Shown piece by piece: positions 24,382 to 34,260 of a DNA stretch of 64,000 nt. The notes beneath the pieces are model-generated. The model did no database searches. It saw only the letters and a program-made list of their open reading frames with translations, and was not told the DNA's origin. The first letter of the stretch is position 1; every line of letters begins with the position of its first letter. Both the position numbers and the translations under genes were made by a program. This stretch comes from Subtercola endophyticus (GTDB taxonomy: Bacteria; Actinomycetota; Actinomycetes; Actinomycetales; Microbacteriaceae), in NCBI RefSeq assembly GCF_021044565.1, contig NZ_CP087997.1, positions 3,100,001 through 3,164,000 of the forward strand, read 5' to 3'.

Positions 24382-25476
24382 GTGACCGACGCCGAAACCA
24401 CCACCTCCCCCCTCGCCTTCGACCCCGCGACGCGCCTGCACGACCCCGCGTGGCGCGGATTCGCGTCGGACAACTATGCCGGCGTGCATCCGCAGGTCAT
24501 CTCGGCTATCGCCGCCGCGAACGAAGGCCACCAGATCGCGTACGGCGAAGACGCCTACACGGCCAAGCTGCAGGAGGTCGTGAAAGGTCACTTCGGCGAC
24601 GCGGCAGAGGCGTTCCCGGTCTTTAACGGCACGGGCGCGAACGTGGTCGGCCTGCAGTCGATGCTTCCGCGCTGGGGAGCGGTCGTCTGCACGGCGACCG
24701 CGCACATCCATACCGACGAGAACGCCGCGCCCGAGCGGGTGGGCGGGCTCAAGCTGCTCACGGTCGAGACGCCCGACGGCAAGCTCACCCCCGAGCTCGT
24801 CGACCGCGAGGCCTGGGGCTGGGGAGACGAGCACCGCGCCCAGCCGCTGGCGGTGTCGATCACGCAGACCACCGAACTCGGCACCTGCTACACGCCCGAC
24901 GAGGTGAGGGCGATCGCCGAACACGCGCACGCGCACGGCATGACGCTGCACATGGACGGCGCGCGCATCTCGAACGCGGCCGCCTACCTCGGCGTTCCGC
25001 TGGCGGCTTTCACGTCAGATGCGGGCGTCGACGTGCTCTCGTACGGCGGCACGAAGAACGGCCTGCTCTACGGCGAGGCGGTCGTGGTACTGAATGAACG
25101 GGCATCCGTTGGCCTCACCTACCTGCGCAAGCTCGACATGCAGCTCTCGTCGAAGATGCGATTCGTCTCGGCCCAGCTCATCGCGCTGCTCGGCACCGAT
25201 CTCTGGCTCGAATCGGCCACCCACTCGAACGCCATGGCGCAGCGTCTGCGCGCCGCGGTCGAACGGATGCCCGGGGTCACCATCACCCGTGACACCCAGT
25301 CGAACGCGGTGTTCGCCATCGTGCCGCCCGGGGTGGCCGACGCGCTGCGCGAGACTTTTCGCTTCTATGACTGGAACCCGGCCACCGGTGAGGTGCGCTG
25401 GATGTGCGCGTTCGACACCACGGAGTCCGACGTCGACGCCTTCGCGGCGGCCCTCGAAGCACTCTTGCCGCGCTGA
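24382..25476 (+). CDS. ltaE: Low-specificity L-threonine aldolase-type PLP enzyme
   Basis: The 364-residue fold-type I PLP enzyme cleaves L-threonine or allo-threonine to glycine and acetaldehyde. It has the family start FASDNYAGVHPQVI, GEDAYTAKLQE, FNGTGANVVGL, TAHIHTDENAAPE, LHMDGARISNAAAYL and the PLP lysine at about residue 225 in SYGGTKNGLLYGEAVV. The GTG start is chosen because upstream in-frame residues are Arg-rich and unlike the family. It is a cytoplasmic homotetramer in known cases. The neighbours give no pathway clue. Confidence 0.9.
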   Translation: MTDAETTTSPLAFDPATRLHDPAWRGFASDNYAGVHPQVISAIAAANEGHQIAYGEDAYTAKLQEVVKGHFGDAAEAFPVFNGTGANVVGLQSMLPRWGAVVCTATAHIHTDENAAPERVGGLKLLTVETPDGKLTPELVDREAWGWGDEHRAQPLAVSITQTTELGTCYTPDEVRAIAEHAHAHGMTLHMDGARISNAAAYLGVPLAAFTSDAGVDVLSYGGTKNGLLYGEAVVVLNERASVGLTYLRKLDMQLSSKMRFVSAQLIALLGTDLWLESATHSNAMAQRLRAAVERMPGVTITRDTQSNAVFAIVPPGVADALRETFRFYDWNPATGEVRWMCAFDTTESDVDAFAAALEALLPR

Positions 25477-25585
25477 CGGTACTGACAGGGTTCATGCGGG
25501 TGCATGGAATAACGAGCGAGTAGTTTGGTTTAAGCAAACAAGAGGCAATGGCGCCTGATCGAACACCACCGAGAAGGAGCCACCC

Positions 25586-26218
25586 ATGACGCTCACCAAC
25601 GCCACCACCCCGAGCCCGACGGCCTCGTCGAGCCCGTCGACCACCGGCCGGATCGCCGAAACGAGCGTGCCGATTCTCGACGTGCTCACCGAGCGCTGGA
25701 GCCCGCGCTCGTTCGACGTCACCAGCGACATCGCTGAATCGACCCTCACCGCAGCCCTCGAGGCCGCGCGCTGGTCGCCTTCTGCGGCAAATACCCAGCC
25801 GTGGAAGTTCATCGTCGCCCGTCGCGGCACCGCCACCTTCGACCTGATCAATGCGAACCTAATGGGCTTCAACCAGGCCTGGACCCCGAACGCCAGCGTA
25901 CTGATCGTCGCCATCGCCGAGGTCATCGACGAAGACGGAAAGCCCCGCCGCTGGGCTCAGTACGACCTCGGCCAGGCCGTGGCGCACCTCTCGGTGCAGG
26001 CTCACGCCGATGGATTGCACGTGCACCAGATGGGCGGCATCGAGGTCGAGGCCCTGCGCGAGACGTTCGGACTCGGCGAGCGCTGGGAGCCGATGACCGT
26101 CACCGCGCTCGGCGTTGTCGCCCCCGCCGACGCCCTGCCCGACGAGAAGTCGCGCGAACGCGAGCTCGCTCCCCGCTCGCGCAAGTCGCTCGACGAGATC
26201 ATCGCCGTCAACGACTGA
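25586..26218 (+). CDS. Nitroreductase-family FMN protein
   Basis: The 210-residue protein has the nitroreductase core: LTERWSPRSFD at the FMN site, ALEAARWSPSAANTQPWKFIV, YDLGQAVAHLSVQAHADGL and a Met-rich GGIEVEALRETFGL segment. These enzymes reduce nitroaromatics, flavins or quinones with NAD(P)H. A Ser/Thr/Pro-rich stretch of about 22 residues precedes the domain. GAAGGAG is an excellent ribosome site. A zinc-free MDR oxidoreductase follows 63 bases later, so both may be co-transcribed redox enzymes. Confidence 0.9.
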   Translation: MTLTNATTPSPTASSSPSTTGRIAETSVPILDVLTERWSPRSFDVTSDIAESTLTAALEAARWSPSAANTQPWKFIVARRGTATFDLINANLMGFNQAWTPNASVLIVAIAEVIDEDGKPRRWAQYDLGQAVAHLSVQAHADGLHVHQMGGIEVEALRETFGLGERWEPMTVTALGVVAPADALPDEKSRERELAPRSRKSLDEIIAVND

Positions 26219-26281
26219 TCCGTCACCGGAGGCCGCCGTCAAGCGATGGTTTCGGCCCGCTCGACCCGCCATGCTGGAGTC

Positions 26282-27298
26282 ATGACTGACGACACCATGT
26301 GGGCCATCGGCGCCTACCGCGGACTGCCGATTGACGACCCCGCGAGCCTCCAAGACCTCCGGATGCCCGTTCCCGAGCTGCGCGAACATGACCTTCTGGT
26401 CGAGGTTCTCGCTGTCTCGGTGAATCCGGTCGACGTGAAGTCGCGCGCTGCGCTCGAGCCGAGCGACGAACCTACCGTTCTGGGCTATGACGCTGCCGGT
26501 ATCGTGAGCAAGATCGGCTCGGCCGTCACGCTGTTCGCGCCCGGCGACCACGTCTTCTACGCCGGCTCGAACGACCGGGCCGGCTCGAACGCGCAGTTTC
26601 AGGCCGTCGATGAGCGCATCGTGGGCCGCAAACCCGCGTCGATCCCGTTCATCGACGCGGCCGCGCTGCCGCTCACCTCTCTCACCGCGTGGGAGACGCT
26701 CTTCGAACGGTTCGGGTTGACGTCAGAGAGCACGGGCACCCTCTTCGTGGTCGGCGCGACCGGCGGGGTCGGGCTCGTGATGCTGCAACTGGCCGAGGCA
26801 CTGCTGCCGGGCATCCGGGTCATTGCAACGGCGCACGGAGAGGATGCCGTACAGCACGTCACCGAACTGGGAGCCGAGGCCACCGTCGACCATCACGCCG
26901 ACCTCGAACCGCAGCTGCGGGCGCTCGCTCCCGACGGCGTCGAGTACCTCTTCACGTCGAAGTCGAAGGGGCAGATCGACCTGTACGCGGCTGTCGTCGC
27001 AACCGGCGGCCACATCGTCGCCATCGACGACGAACACCAAGACCTGTACGCGCTCAAGTCGAAGAGCATCGCCTGGCACTGGGAGTTCATGTTCGCCAAG
27101 CCCACGCAGCAGGCTCCCGACTTGATCACTCAGCACGAGGCGCTCAACGCGGTGGCCGACCTCGTCGACTCCGGGCGGATGCTCTCCACGGCGTCAGACC
27201 GCCTGGCGCCGCTCGACGCCGCGACTCTGCGTCGAGCTCACGCCCTCGTCGAAGGCGCAGGCACTCGCGGCAAGGTCGTCGTCGCTCTGCACGACTGA
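26282..27298 (+). CDS. MDR-superfamily quinone oxidoreductase-like protein
   Basis: The 338-residue protein is of the zinc-binding alcohol dehydrogenase family type (QOR/ZADH subgroup). The GroES-like domain includes LVEVLAVSVNPVDVK and VLGYDAAGIVSKIG; the NADPH fold has FVVGATGGVGLVMLQLAE. Catalytic-zinc ligands typical of true alcohol dehydrogenases are absent, as is usual for this subgroup. It probably reduces quinones or enones with NADPH. ATG at 26282 is six bases after CATGCT, a weak -10-like hexamer. It ends five bases before the convergent M28 peptidase stop. Confidence 0.9.
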   Translation: MTDDTMWAIGAYRGLPIDDPASLQDLRMPVPELREHDLLVEVLAVSVNPVDVKSRAALEPSDEPTVLGYDAAGIVSKIGSAVTLFAPGDHVFYAGSNDRAGSNAQFQAVDERIVGRKPASIPFIDAAALPLTSLTAWETLFERFGLTSESTGTLFVVGATGGVGLVMLQLAEALLPGIRVIATAHGEDAVQHVTELGAEATVDHHADLEPQLRALAPDGVEYLFTSKSKGQIDLYAAVVATGGHIVAIDDEHQDLYALKSKSIAWHWEFMFAKPTQQAPDLITQHEALNAVADLVDSGRMLSTASDRLAPLDAATLRRAHALVEGAGTRGKVVVALHD

Positions 27299-27303
27299 CC
27301 CCG

Positions 27304-28998
27304 CTACGACGTACCGGTTTTCTTTTTCATTCGAACAGGCAGAAGCGCCAGCAGAAGCCCCGCTGCCACCAGAAGCGCGCCGAACGGCGCCCCCGTGCGC
27401 ATCAGCTCACCCGAACCTGTGGCGGCAAGGTGAGTCTTCGCCTGGGCGGAGTCGACGGGCGCGGAATCCGCACGTGCAGCGGCGGTCGGCGTCGTCGTCG
27501 GCATCGGCGTTGCGGTCGGGGCCGGGGTCGGCTGCGCGCCGTTGATCGCCGACGTATCGTTCGCCAGCTCACCGACAACGGTCGCGATGGCGCCGCTCAT
27601 AATGCCCAGAGCCTGCTTGTTCACCTTCGAGACGGTGTCGTTCGGCGTGTGATAGTTCGGGTCATGCGGCATGCCCGCGGTTCCGCCGAACAGCACTGCC
27701 TCTTTCGCGGTCTTGACCTCGTCGGCCCCGGTGAACAGGCCCGAGGCGGGGATTCCGGCCGTGATGAAGCCCTCGTAGTCGCTTCGCCCGTCGAAGGCGG
27801 TGTCGATCCAGGGCTGTCCGGCCTGGTCGAAGTAGTCGGTGAACGCTTTCTCGGTGGCGATCGATCCCGGCGGAATCGGAACGCCGTCGGGCGCCTTGTA
27901 CGTCGACTCATCGGCGTCGTACACGCTGATGATGTAGTTCGGCGAGGCCACCATGTCGAAGTTCAGGTAGGTCGCGATGTGGCCGATCTCGGCCGGATCG
28001 TTCTTCTTCAGGTCATCGACATAGTGCGTCGAGCCCACCAGCCCCGCCTCTTCGCCGCCCCACCACGCGAAGCGCACCCGGTTGGTCAGTGGTCCGGCCG
28101 CCGCAAGCTGCACGGCCGTCTCGAGAATGGCCGCGGATCCGCTGCCGTTGTCGTTGATGCCCGGGCCTTCTGACACCGAGTCGAGGTGCGCGCCGACCAT
28201 CACCGTGTTGTCTGGATTTCCGGTCGGTGTGTCGGCGATGATGTTGAACGAGTCGATCACCGTGACCTTCTCGCCCACGCGCAGCGACACCGTGACCGGC
28301 CCGTCGCCCAGTGCCGACGTGATGGCCGCGCCCTCCTGCTGGCTGACGCCGACCATCGGAACGTATCCCGATCCACCCTGAGCGAGACTGCCGCCGATGG
28401 TGCCACGGGTGTTGTTGTACACGATGACGGCCGCGGCGCCCGCACCGGCCGCGGCGAGGTTCTTGGCCGCGTAGGTGCATCCTCCGCGGCTGACGACGGC
28501 GACTCGACCCGAGACATTCACGCCCGCCCAGTCGTCGGCCGAGCATCCGGTGGCCGTCGCTGGCTCGACGGCCTGCACGCCGACAATCCCCGCATCAGGA
28601 GTGCTCGGGCTGAGCTTCAACGGTGCGCCGACCACGGCGAGCGGATGCCCGCCCGAATCGGTGAGCGTCAACGCATAGGTGTCGACGCTCTCGGTGAACT
28701 GGAACGGCTGGCGTCTCGGCGTGTACCCGGCCGCCGTCAAGACGCCCTCGATGTAGTCCCCGCTGGCGGTGTAACCCGAGGTTCCGATGGCGCGGTTGCC
28801 GCCGTTCGCATCGGCGATCGTCTGCAGCGCATCGAGGCGGCCCATGATGCCGCCGACGGTCACGCTGCTTCGCAGCGCCGCCACGTCGATGCCCGATGTC
28901 GCTGTCGCGCCGGCCGACAGCGGGCCAGCCGCCACTCCCAGGCACAGCACGACGATGCCGGTACCCGATGCGACGATCGCGCGGCGCCGTCTTGCCAT
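27304..28998 (-). CDS. Secreted M28-family aminopeptidase with PA domain and LAxTG-type tail
   Basis: The 564-residue exported zinc peptidase follows a GGGGGAG ribosome site. The signal peptide is residues 1-38 (RRRRAIVASGTGIVVLCLGVAAG). A PA domain (about 150-260, with SRGGCTYAAKN) precedes the M28 core, whose zinc and catalytic motifs are MVGAHLDSVSEG, GINDNGSG, WWGGEEAGLVGS and NFDM; YHTPNDT supplies the last His. Members remove N-terminal amino acids. A Thr/Pro linker leads to LAATG, then a hydrophobic helix and KKK, which resembles a class E sortase signal or a simple membrane anchor. A bit unusual is the eight-residue gap between LAATG and the helix. Confidence 0.88.
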   Translation of the reverse strand: MARRRRAIVASGTGIVVLCLGVAAGPLSAGATATSGIDVAALRSSVTVGGIMGRLDALQTIADANGGNRAIGTSGYTASGDYIEGVLTAAGYTPRRQPFQFTESVDTYALTLTDSGGHPLAVVGAPLKLSPSTPDAGIVGVQAVEPATATGCSADDWAGVNVSGRVAVVSRGGCTYAAKNLAAAGAGAAAVIVYNNTRGTIGGSLAQGGSGYVPMVGVSQQEGAAITSALGDGPVTVSLRVGEKVTVIDSFNIIADTPTGNPDNTVMVGAHLDSVSEGPGINDNGSGSAAILETAVQLAAAGPLTNRVRFAWWGGEEAGLVGSTHYVDDLKKNDPAEIGHIATYLNFDMVASPNYIISVYDADESTYKAPDGVPIPPGSIATEKAFTDYFDQAGQPWIDTAFDGRSDYEGFITAGIPASGLFTGADEVKTAKEAVLFGGTAGMPHDPNYHTPNDTVSKVNKQALGIMSGAIATVVGELANDTSAINGAQPTPAPTATPMPTTTPTAAARADSAPVDSAQAKTHLAATGSGELMRTGAPFGALLVAAGLLLALLPVRMKKKTGTS

Positions 28999-29122
28999 CC
29001 GACACTCCCCCTGTGAACTCCTGATGTCGATGACGTTAGCGCACGGACCGCTCCAACGCCCCCACCCAGCGGGCAGAACGAGCAGACCGCTCAATCGAGC
29101 ATTCCTGAGCTATAATCGACTT

Positions 29123-30301
29123 ATGACTGGTGAGCCGTCGACGATCGGCGGGCACTTTCTCGATGCCGACGCGCGCAATGTCGTCTTCATCGCGCCGAAC
29201 GACGAGCCCTTCGATACTGAGCGGCTGATGGCAGCGAGTTGGCAGACCGCACATCCGTCGACCATCGTGGGCGCCGCGCCTGCGTCGACCCTGCATCGCG
29301 CCGACGGCGAAATGCTCTTTCGCACGCAGACTGTTTTGCTCGCCGAAGGCGGTGCAAGAACGGGCCGGGCGGTCGAGTACAACAGACACTCCACACCGAT
29401 CATCGACATTCCCGCCTGTGGTCGATTATTCGAGCGACTCCTGAACAGGCCGCTCGATTCGACTCAATTCGACGTCTCGGCGGTGGTGGCCGCCGAGATG
29501 CTACTCGCCCAAGGTTTTGGGGCGACCGTACGGCCGGTCTCGGTTATCGGCTCGGGAACATTCATCGTCGGCACGACCCCTTTCGGCGAATTGCCATATA
29601 CCGAGATCGATCAACTCGAGGTAACGATCGTGCTCCCTGGAAGCGACGTTCGGCTCGGCGACTCCGCACTGGCGTCGCATTCCTCGCGCGGATACCCCGA
29701 CACGGCGATCTTCTGCGCGATGACGGGGTCGGGCAGCGTCGATGCGTGGAGCCGTCACCCTCACCGCTCGGCGAGCCTGCTGGCAGAGACCATCGAACGG
29801 CTCGAGCAGCGGGCAGCGCGGCACAGCGCGTATGTGCTCGGAGTAGCAACGCGTCCCTCCGAAGTGCGGTCGAACTCACTCCGGCCGCGAAGTCACCCAC
29901 CGCATCCTGTCGTGACGATCGCCGAGGGAGCTGCTACGACGGTCGAACTGCTCGGTCGGAGTGCGGCGTTTCTCACCGCCTCCGATGGCGAAGCGGGCGC
30001 GACGCGAGCTCTGCTGGCGACGATTCGGCCGAATACCGAGCATCGAGTGCTCTCGCTCGGATCGCGACTTTCATCGTGCATGCTCGAGCCGGCCTCGATT
30101 GCCGAGCGCCTGGAGCAGCTGTGTCACGAAGCGCTTGCCGACGGCAGCTTCGACGCCGTCGTTCTTGCGAGCCCCGGGCTCTATCCGTTGGTGCAACCAC
30201 TACGCAACAGCCTGGGGGTCACCGTCATCGATGGCGTGGCCGCCGGCATCGCACTGGCCGAGAGCATTCTCACCCTCAACCGCCTCACCGACGACGGGTA
30301 A
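29123..30301 (+). CDS. Unrecognised protein with Asp/Glu-hydantoin racemase-like C-terminus
   Basis: The protein is about 392 residues and its overall family is not recognised. The C-terminal 100 residues (SFDAVVLASPGLYPLVQPLR, LGVTVIDGVAAGIALAESI) have the pattern of the second half of the Asp/Glu/hydantoin racemase or AroM fold, but the usual cysteine is replaced by Ser in ASPGL. The first 270 residues (NVVFIAPNDEPF, TVLLAEGGARTGRAVEYN, VSVIGSGTFIVGTTPFGELP) are unfamiliar, so this may be a highly diverged two-domain racemase-like protein. The ATG is six bases after a perfect TATAAT, so the mRNA is leaderless. Codon use looks less GC-biased than its neighbours. Confidence 0.72.
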   Translation: MTGEPSTIGGHFLDADARNVVFIAPNDEPFDTERLMAASWQTAHPSTIVGAAPASTLHRADGEMLFRTQTVLLAEGGARTGRAVEYNRHSTPIIDIPACGRLFERLLNRPLDSTQFDVSAVVAAEMLLAQGFGATVRPVSVIGSGTFIVGTTPFGELPYTEIDQLEVTIVLPGSDVRLGDSALASHSSRGYPDTAIFCAMTGSGSVDAWSRHPHRSASLLAETIERLEQRAARHSAYVLGVATRPSEVRSNSLRPRSHPPHPVVTIAEGAATTVELLGRSAAFLTASDGEAGATRALLATIRPNTEHRVLSLGSRLSSCMLEPASIAERLEQLCHEALADGSFDAVVLASPGLYPLVQPLRNSLGVTVIDGVAAGIALAESILTLNRLTDDG

Positions 30302-30312
30302 GAGGTTCGGCG

Positions 30313-32484
30313 TCAGTCGTCGAGCACGAGGTCGGCGGCGGCCGGAGCGACCGTGAGGCCCGAGCCGTCGGCGGCGAGACCCACGTAGACCGTCTGGCCG
30401 TCGCGAATGGTGCCGCTGAGCAGCGCCATCGAGAGGCGGTCGTCGATCTCGTGCTGCATGAGTCGGCGCAGGGGCCGGGCTCCGTACACGGGATCGTACC
30501 CGCGGTCTGCAAGCCAGGCCCGGGCATCCGGAGTCACTGCCAGCGACAGCCCGCGCTCGGAGACTCGGCGCGCGAGACGGTCGACATAGAGCGACACGAT
30601 CTGCGAGAGATCGTCGTGAGAGAGTGCCGAGAACACCACGATGTCGTCGAGCCGGTTGATGAACTCAGGTTTGAACGACTGGCGCACGATCTGCATGACG
30701 AGCTCTTCTTTCGAGGCGTCGGAGAGCGATTGGTCGACCAGGTACTGCGAGCCGAGGTTCGAGGTCAGAATCAGAATGGTGTTTCTGAAGTCGACCGTAC
30801 GACCCTGCCCATCGGTCAGCCGCCCGTCGTCGAGCACCTGCAACAGCACGTCGAACACCTCGGGGTGGGCCTTCTCGATCTCGTCCATCAGCACCACCGA
30901 GTAGGGGCGGCGGCGCACCGCCTCGGTCAGCTGACCACCCTGCTCGTACCCGATGTAGCCGGGAGGAGCGCCGAGCAGCCGAGCCACCGAGTGCTTCTCG
31001 CCGTACTCGCTCATGTCGATGCGGATCATCGCCCGCTCGTCGTCGAACAAGAACTCGGCGAGCGCCTTGGCCAGCTCGGTCTTGCCGACACCGGTCGGGC
31101 CCAAGAACATGAACGAGCCTGTGGGCCTGTTCGGGTCTGAGATTCCGGCACGGGTGCGACGAACCGCGTCGGCAACGGCGCGAACCGCGGCCTTCTGGCC
31201 GATCAGCCGCTTGCCCAGCTCGTTCTCGAGGTTCAGCAGTTTCTCGGTCTCTCCCTGGGTGAGGCGGTCGACCGGAATACCCGTCCAGGCCGCGATCACG
31301 GCGGCGATCTCCGAATCCGTGACCTGGTCGCTCACCATCCGCTCGACGTCAGGGTTCTGTTCCGCGCTTTCGGCCTCGCGCAACTCACGCTCGATCACGG
31401 GAATCTCGCCGTACAACAACTTGGATGCCCGCTCGAGGTTACCCTCACGCTGCGCCTTCTCGGCTGCCATGCGTGCGGCGTCGAGCCTTGTCTTGAGTTC
31501 ACCGACGCGGTTGAGCACCGCGCGTTCGCGATCCCAGCGCTCTTGCAGAATGCCGAGCTCCGCCTGGCGCGCGGCCAGATCGGATCGCAGCTTCTCGAGC
31601 CGCAGCTTGCTCGCGTCGTCTTTCTCTTTTTTCAGGGCGAGCTCTTCGAGCTTCAGCCGGTCGACACTGCGGCGCAGCTCGTCGATCTCGACGGGGGCCG
31701 AGTCGATCTCCATGCGCAGGCGCGAAGCCGCTTCGTCGATGAGGTCGATGGCTTTGTCGGGCAGCTGACGGCCCGTGATGTAGCGGTTCGACAGCGAGGC
31801 GGCGGCGACCAGCGCGGCGTCGGCGATCGACACCTTGTGGTGCGCCTCATAACGCTCTTTCAGCCCGCGCAGAATGGCGATGGTGTCTTCGACAGACGGC
31901 TCGCCCACGAATACCTGCTGAAAACGGCGCTCGAGCGCGGCGTCTTTCTCGATGAACTCGCGGTACTCGTCGAGCGTGGTCGCGCCGATGAGACGCAGTT
32001 CGCCGCGGGCCAACATGGGCTTGAGCATGTTGGAGGCCGCGACAGACCCTTCGCCGCCGCCCGCACCCATCAGCGTGTGCAACTCGTCGACGAAAGTGAT
32101 GATCTGGCCGTCGGCATCGTTGATCTCTTTGAGCACGGCCTTCAGCCGCTCTTCGAACTCGCCGCGGTACTTCGCACCGGCGACCAGGGCGGCGAGGTCG
32201 AGCGAGACGAGCTGCTTGCCCTTCAGCGAATCGGCGACGTCGCCCGCGACGATGCGCTGAGCGAGCCCCTCGACCACGGCCGTCTTGCCGACGCCGGGCT
32301 CGCCGATGAGCACGGGGTTGTTCTTGGTGCGCCGGGTCAGCACCTGACTGACGCGGCGGATCTCGGCGTCTCGACCGATGACGGGGTCGAGCTTGCCGCT
32401 GGCGGCGATCTCGGTGAGATTGACGCCGTACTTCTCAAGAGCGCTCTGCTGCTCTTCATTCTGCTGACCGCTTTGCGGCTGCAT
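30313..32484 (-). CDS. clpB: ClpB-type disaggregase lacking the N-terminal domain
   Basis: This AAA+ chaperone is 723 residues, against about 860 in full-length ClpB; the roughly 140-residue Clp_N substrate-binding domain is absent and the protein begins just before NBD1 ([24 protein letters not shown]). NBD1 has Walker A GEPGVGKT, a coiled-coil middle domain follows (about 260-380, with [19 protein letters not shown]), and NBD2 has GPTGVGKT and [14 protein letters not shown]. It lacks the ClpP-binding loop, as expected for ClpB, and would work with DnaK in disaggregation. A ribosome site AAAGGTG and a perfect HAIR operator (32509-32529) precede it, so HspR represses it. Confidence 0.92.
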   Translation of the reverse strand: MQPQSGQQNEEQQSALEKYGVNLTEIAASGKLDPVIGRDAEIRRVSQVLTRRTKNNPVLIGEPGVGKTAVVEGLAQRIVAGDVADSLKGKQLVSLDLAALVAGAKYRGEFEERLKAVLKEINDADGQIITFVDELHTLMGAGGGEGSVAASNMLKPMLARGELRLIGATTLDEYREFIEKDAALERRFQQVFVGEPSVEDTIAILRGLKERYEAHHKVSIADAALVAAASLSNRYITGRQLPDKAIDLIDEAASRLRMEIDSAPVEIDELRRSVDRLKLEELALKKEKDDASKLRLEKLRSDLAARQAELGILQERWDRERAVLNRVGELKTRLDAARMAAEKAQREGNLERASKLLYGEIPVIERELREAESAEQNPDVERMVSDQVTDSEIAAVIAAWTGIPVDRLTQGETEKLLNLENELGKRLIGQKAAVRAVADAVRRTRAGISDPNRPTGSFMFLGPTGVGKTELAKALAEFLFDDERAMIRIDMSEYGEKHSVARLLGAPPGYIGYEQGGQLTEAVRRRPYSVVLMDEIEKAHPEVFDVLLQVLDDGRLTDGQGRTVDFRNTILILTSNLGSQYLVDQSLSDASKEELVMQIVRQSFKPEFINRLDDIVVFSALSHDDLSQIVSLYVDRLARRVSERGLSLAVTPDARAWLADRGYDPVYGARPLRRLMQHEIDDRLSMALLSGTIRDGQTVYVGLAADGSGLTVAPAAADLVLDD

Positions 32485-32508
32485 CTGGGTTGCACCTTTC
32501 GTGAAAAA

Positions 32509-32529
32509 CTTGAGTCGACCTAACTCAAG
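32509..32529. promoter_or_regulatory. HAIR operator for HspR upstream of clpB
   Basis: CTTGAGT (32509-32515), seven bases, then ACTCAAG (32523-32529) is an exact match to the known HspR-associated inverted repeat CTTGAGT-N7-ACTCAAG. It is 25 bases before the clpB start and is in the shared upstream region of mptB. Confidence 0.93.
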
Positions 32530-32610
32530 TTTAGCGAAAACGCTGGCCCTCCGCCACTATTTACCGCACGGTCATGCCCTTAACAGGTGGTACCTCATAG
32601 AGTATTTACA

Positions 32611-34260
32611 GTGAAGAGTATTTTGAGGCGAGAATTGGGCTCACCGCTCATTCTGGGGCTGGTGGCTTCGCTCTTCATCGCGCTCGGTTCGCTGGGGGTC
32701 GGCTGGATCGGTCCCGGATCCAACGTGCTCAGCTGGCCCGTGATCAGCACGTTGCGCTCGAGCGACGTGGCGGGCTACATCCTGTCGATCGTGGTCATCG
32801 CCGCGAGCATCCTGCTCATCATCGCCTGGCTGAAGCTCGGCGTTCAGTTGCGCAACGAGCCTGCGGAGGGGCTGCGCCGGGTCATCACGGCCTCGGTCGC
32901 CTGGGCCGTGCCGCTGGCGTGTTCCGTTCCGCTCTACACCCGTGACATGTTCGCGTACGTGGCGCAGGGCCGGTTGATGCTCGCCGGGTTCAACCCGTAC
33001 AACGACGCCGTCTCTGCGCTTCCCGGCTGGTTCAACATCGGGGTCGATCCGATGTGGGCGAACGCCAAGACCCCGTACGGGCCGCTCTTTCTCTGGATCG
33101 AACAGATGATCATGGGCGCGGTCAACACGTCTCCCATCACCGCAATCGCCCTGTTCCGGTTGATCGCCGTCGCCAGCGTCGTCGCGACCGCGTTCTTCGC
33201 GTATCGCATCGCCCGCCTGCGTGGCGTCGAACCGGCCAAGGTGCTCTGGCTGGTCGCGGCCAGCCCGCTCATCATGTTCAACTTCGTGGTCGGTGGCCAC
33301 AACGACGCGCTCATGCTCGGACTTTTGGTAGCAGGCATTTACTACGCACTGAAGAAGCACCCGATCGTCGCGACGCTGCTGGTCACGGCCGCCATCGGCG
33401 TGAAACCGATCGCCCTGCTCGCGCTTCCGGTCGTGGGAATCATCTGGGCCGGCCAGAACCGCACCCTGCGCAGCACGATCAAGTACTGGCTCGCCTCCTT
33501 CGTGCTCTCGGCAGCTGTTCTCGGCGTGCTGGGCTGGATCACGAACGTCGGATTCGGCTGGGTCTTCACGCTCGCCACGCCCGGCTCCGTGCAGCACTGG
33601 TACGCGCCGGTGAGCATCGTCACCGGCGCCTTCGGCGGCACGCTCGACGCGCTGGGACTCGACAGCACCATGACGGTCGAGGTCATCAAGCTCATGGCGC
33701 TCGGGCTCATGGTCGTCTTCGTGGCCTGGATTATGTTCACCATGCGCAAGATCGACCCGCTCATGCGCCTCGCCCTGGCCTTCGCCGCCGCAGTGCTGTC
33801 GTCGACGGTCATCCATCCTTGGTACGCCGCCTGGGTCATCGTGCTGTTCGCGCTGGTGGGTCTCAAAGAGGGCATTCAGACGCACCTCGTCGTCGCCGGC
33901 TCGATCTTCTTCGCGTCGCTCAGCATCGCGGAGACCATGGACATTCCCGACGCCGTTCAGGGCGATGTGGTCTCGCAGATCATTCGCAATGCCATCATCA
34001 GTGCCGGCGCCGTGGCGCTGATCTTCGCGTACTGCCTCCACGAAGACCTGTCGTTGCCGCGATTCTTGCGCCGCCTGCGCGGCCTCTGGCAGCAGCGAGC
34101 GGATGCCCGTGCGGCTCTTCGCGCTCAGAGTGCTCCAGCATTCACGGGCGTCACGCGCGGCTCCGCAGACCGCCGAGAGACCGCCGAAGTTCGAGGGGTC
34201 AGAGACCCAGCTTCTGAACCCAGTACGACAGAAACGCCGCGCCCGCCTCGTCGTGGATGA
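32611..34260 (+). CDS. mptB: Polyprenol-phosphomannose-dependent alpha-1,6-mannosyltransferase, MptB-like
   Basis: The roughly 549-residue GT-C/GT87-type membrane glycosyltransferase has about 12 hydrophobic helices. Conserved elements are TRDMFAYVAQGRLMLAGFNPYN (catalytic-Asp region), TPYGPLFLWIEQ, VVGGHNDALMLGLL and HPWYAAWVIVLF, a pattern of MptA/MptB enzymes that use C35/C50-P-mannose on the outer face of the membrane for lipomannan-type polymers. The GTG at 32611, seven bases after TAGAGT, is preferred over an earlier GTG at 32587. The hydrophilic C-terminal tail overlaps the convergent HAD gene by 62 bases. Its promoter region contains the clpB HAIR element. Confidence 0.82.
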   Translation: MKSILRRELGSPLILGLVASLFIALGSLGVGWIGPGSNVLSWPVISTLRSSDVAGYILSIVVIAASILLIIAWLKLGVQLRNEPAEGLRRVITASVAWAVPLACSVPLYTRDMFAYVAQGRLMLAGFNPYNDAVSALPGWFNIGVDPMWANAKTPYGPLFLWIEQMIMGAVNTSPITAIALFRLIAVASVVATAFFAYRIARLRGVEPAKVLWLVAASPLIMFNFVVGGHNDALMLGLLVAGIYYALKKHPIVATLLVTAAIGVKPIALLALPVVGIIWAGQNRTLRSTIKYWLASFVLSAAVLGVLGWITNVGFGWVFTLATPGSVQHWYAPVSIVTGAFGGTLDALGLDSTMTVEVIKLMALGLMVVFVAWIMFTMRKIDPLMRLALAFAAAVLSSTVIHPWYAAWVIVLFALVGLKEGIQTHLVVAGSIFFASLSIAETMDIPDAVQGDVVSQIIRNAIISAGAVALIFAYCLHEDLSLPRFLRRLRGLWQQRADARAALRAQSAPAFTGVTRGSADRRETAEVRGVRDPASEPSTTETPRPPRRG

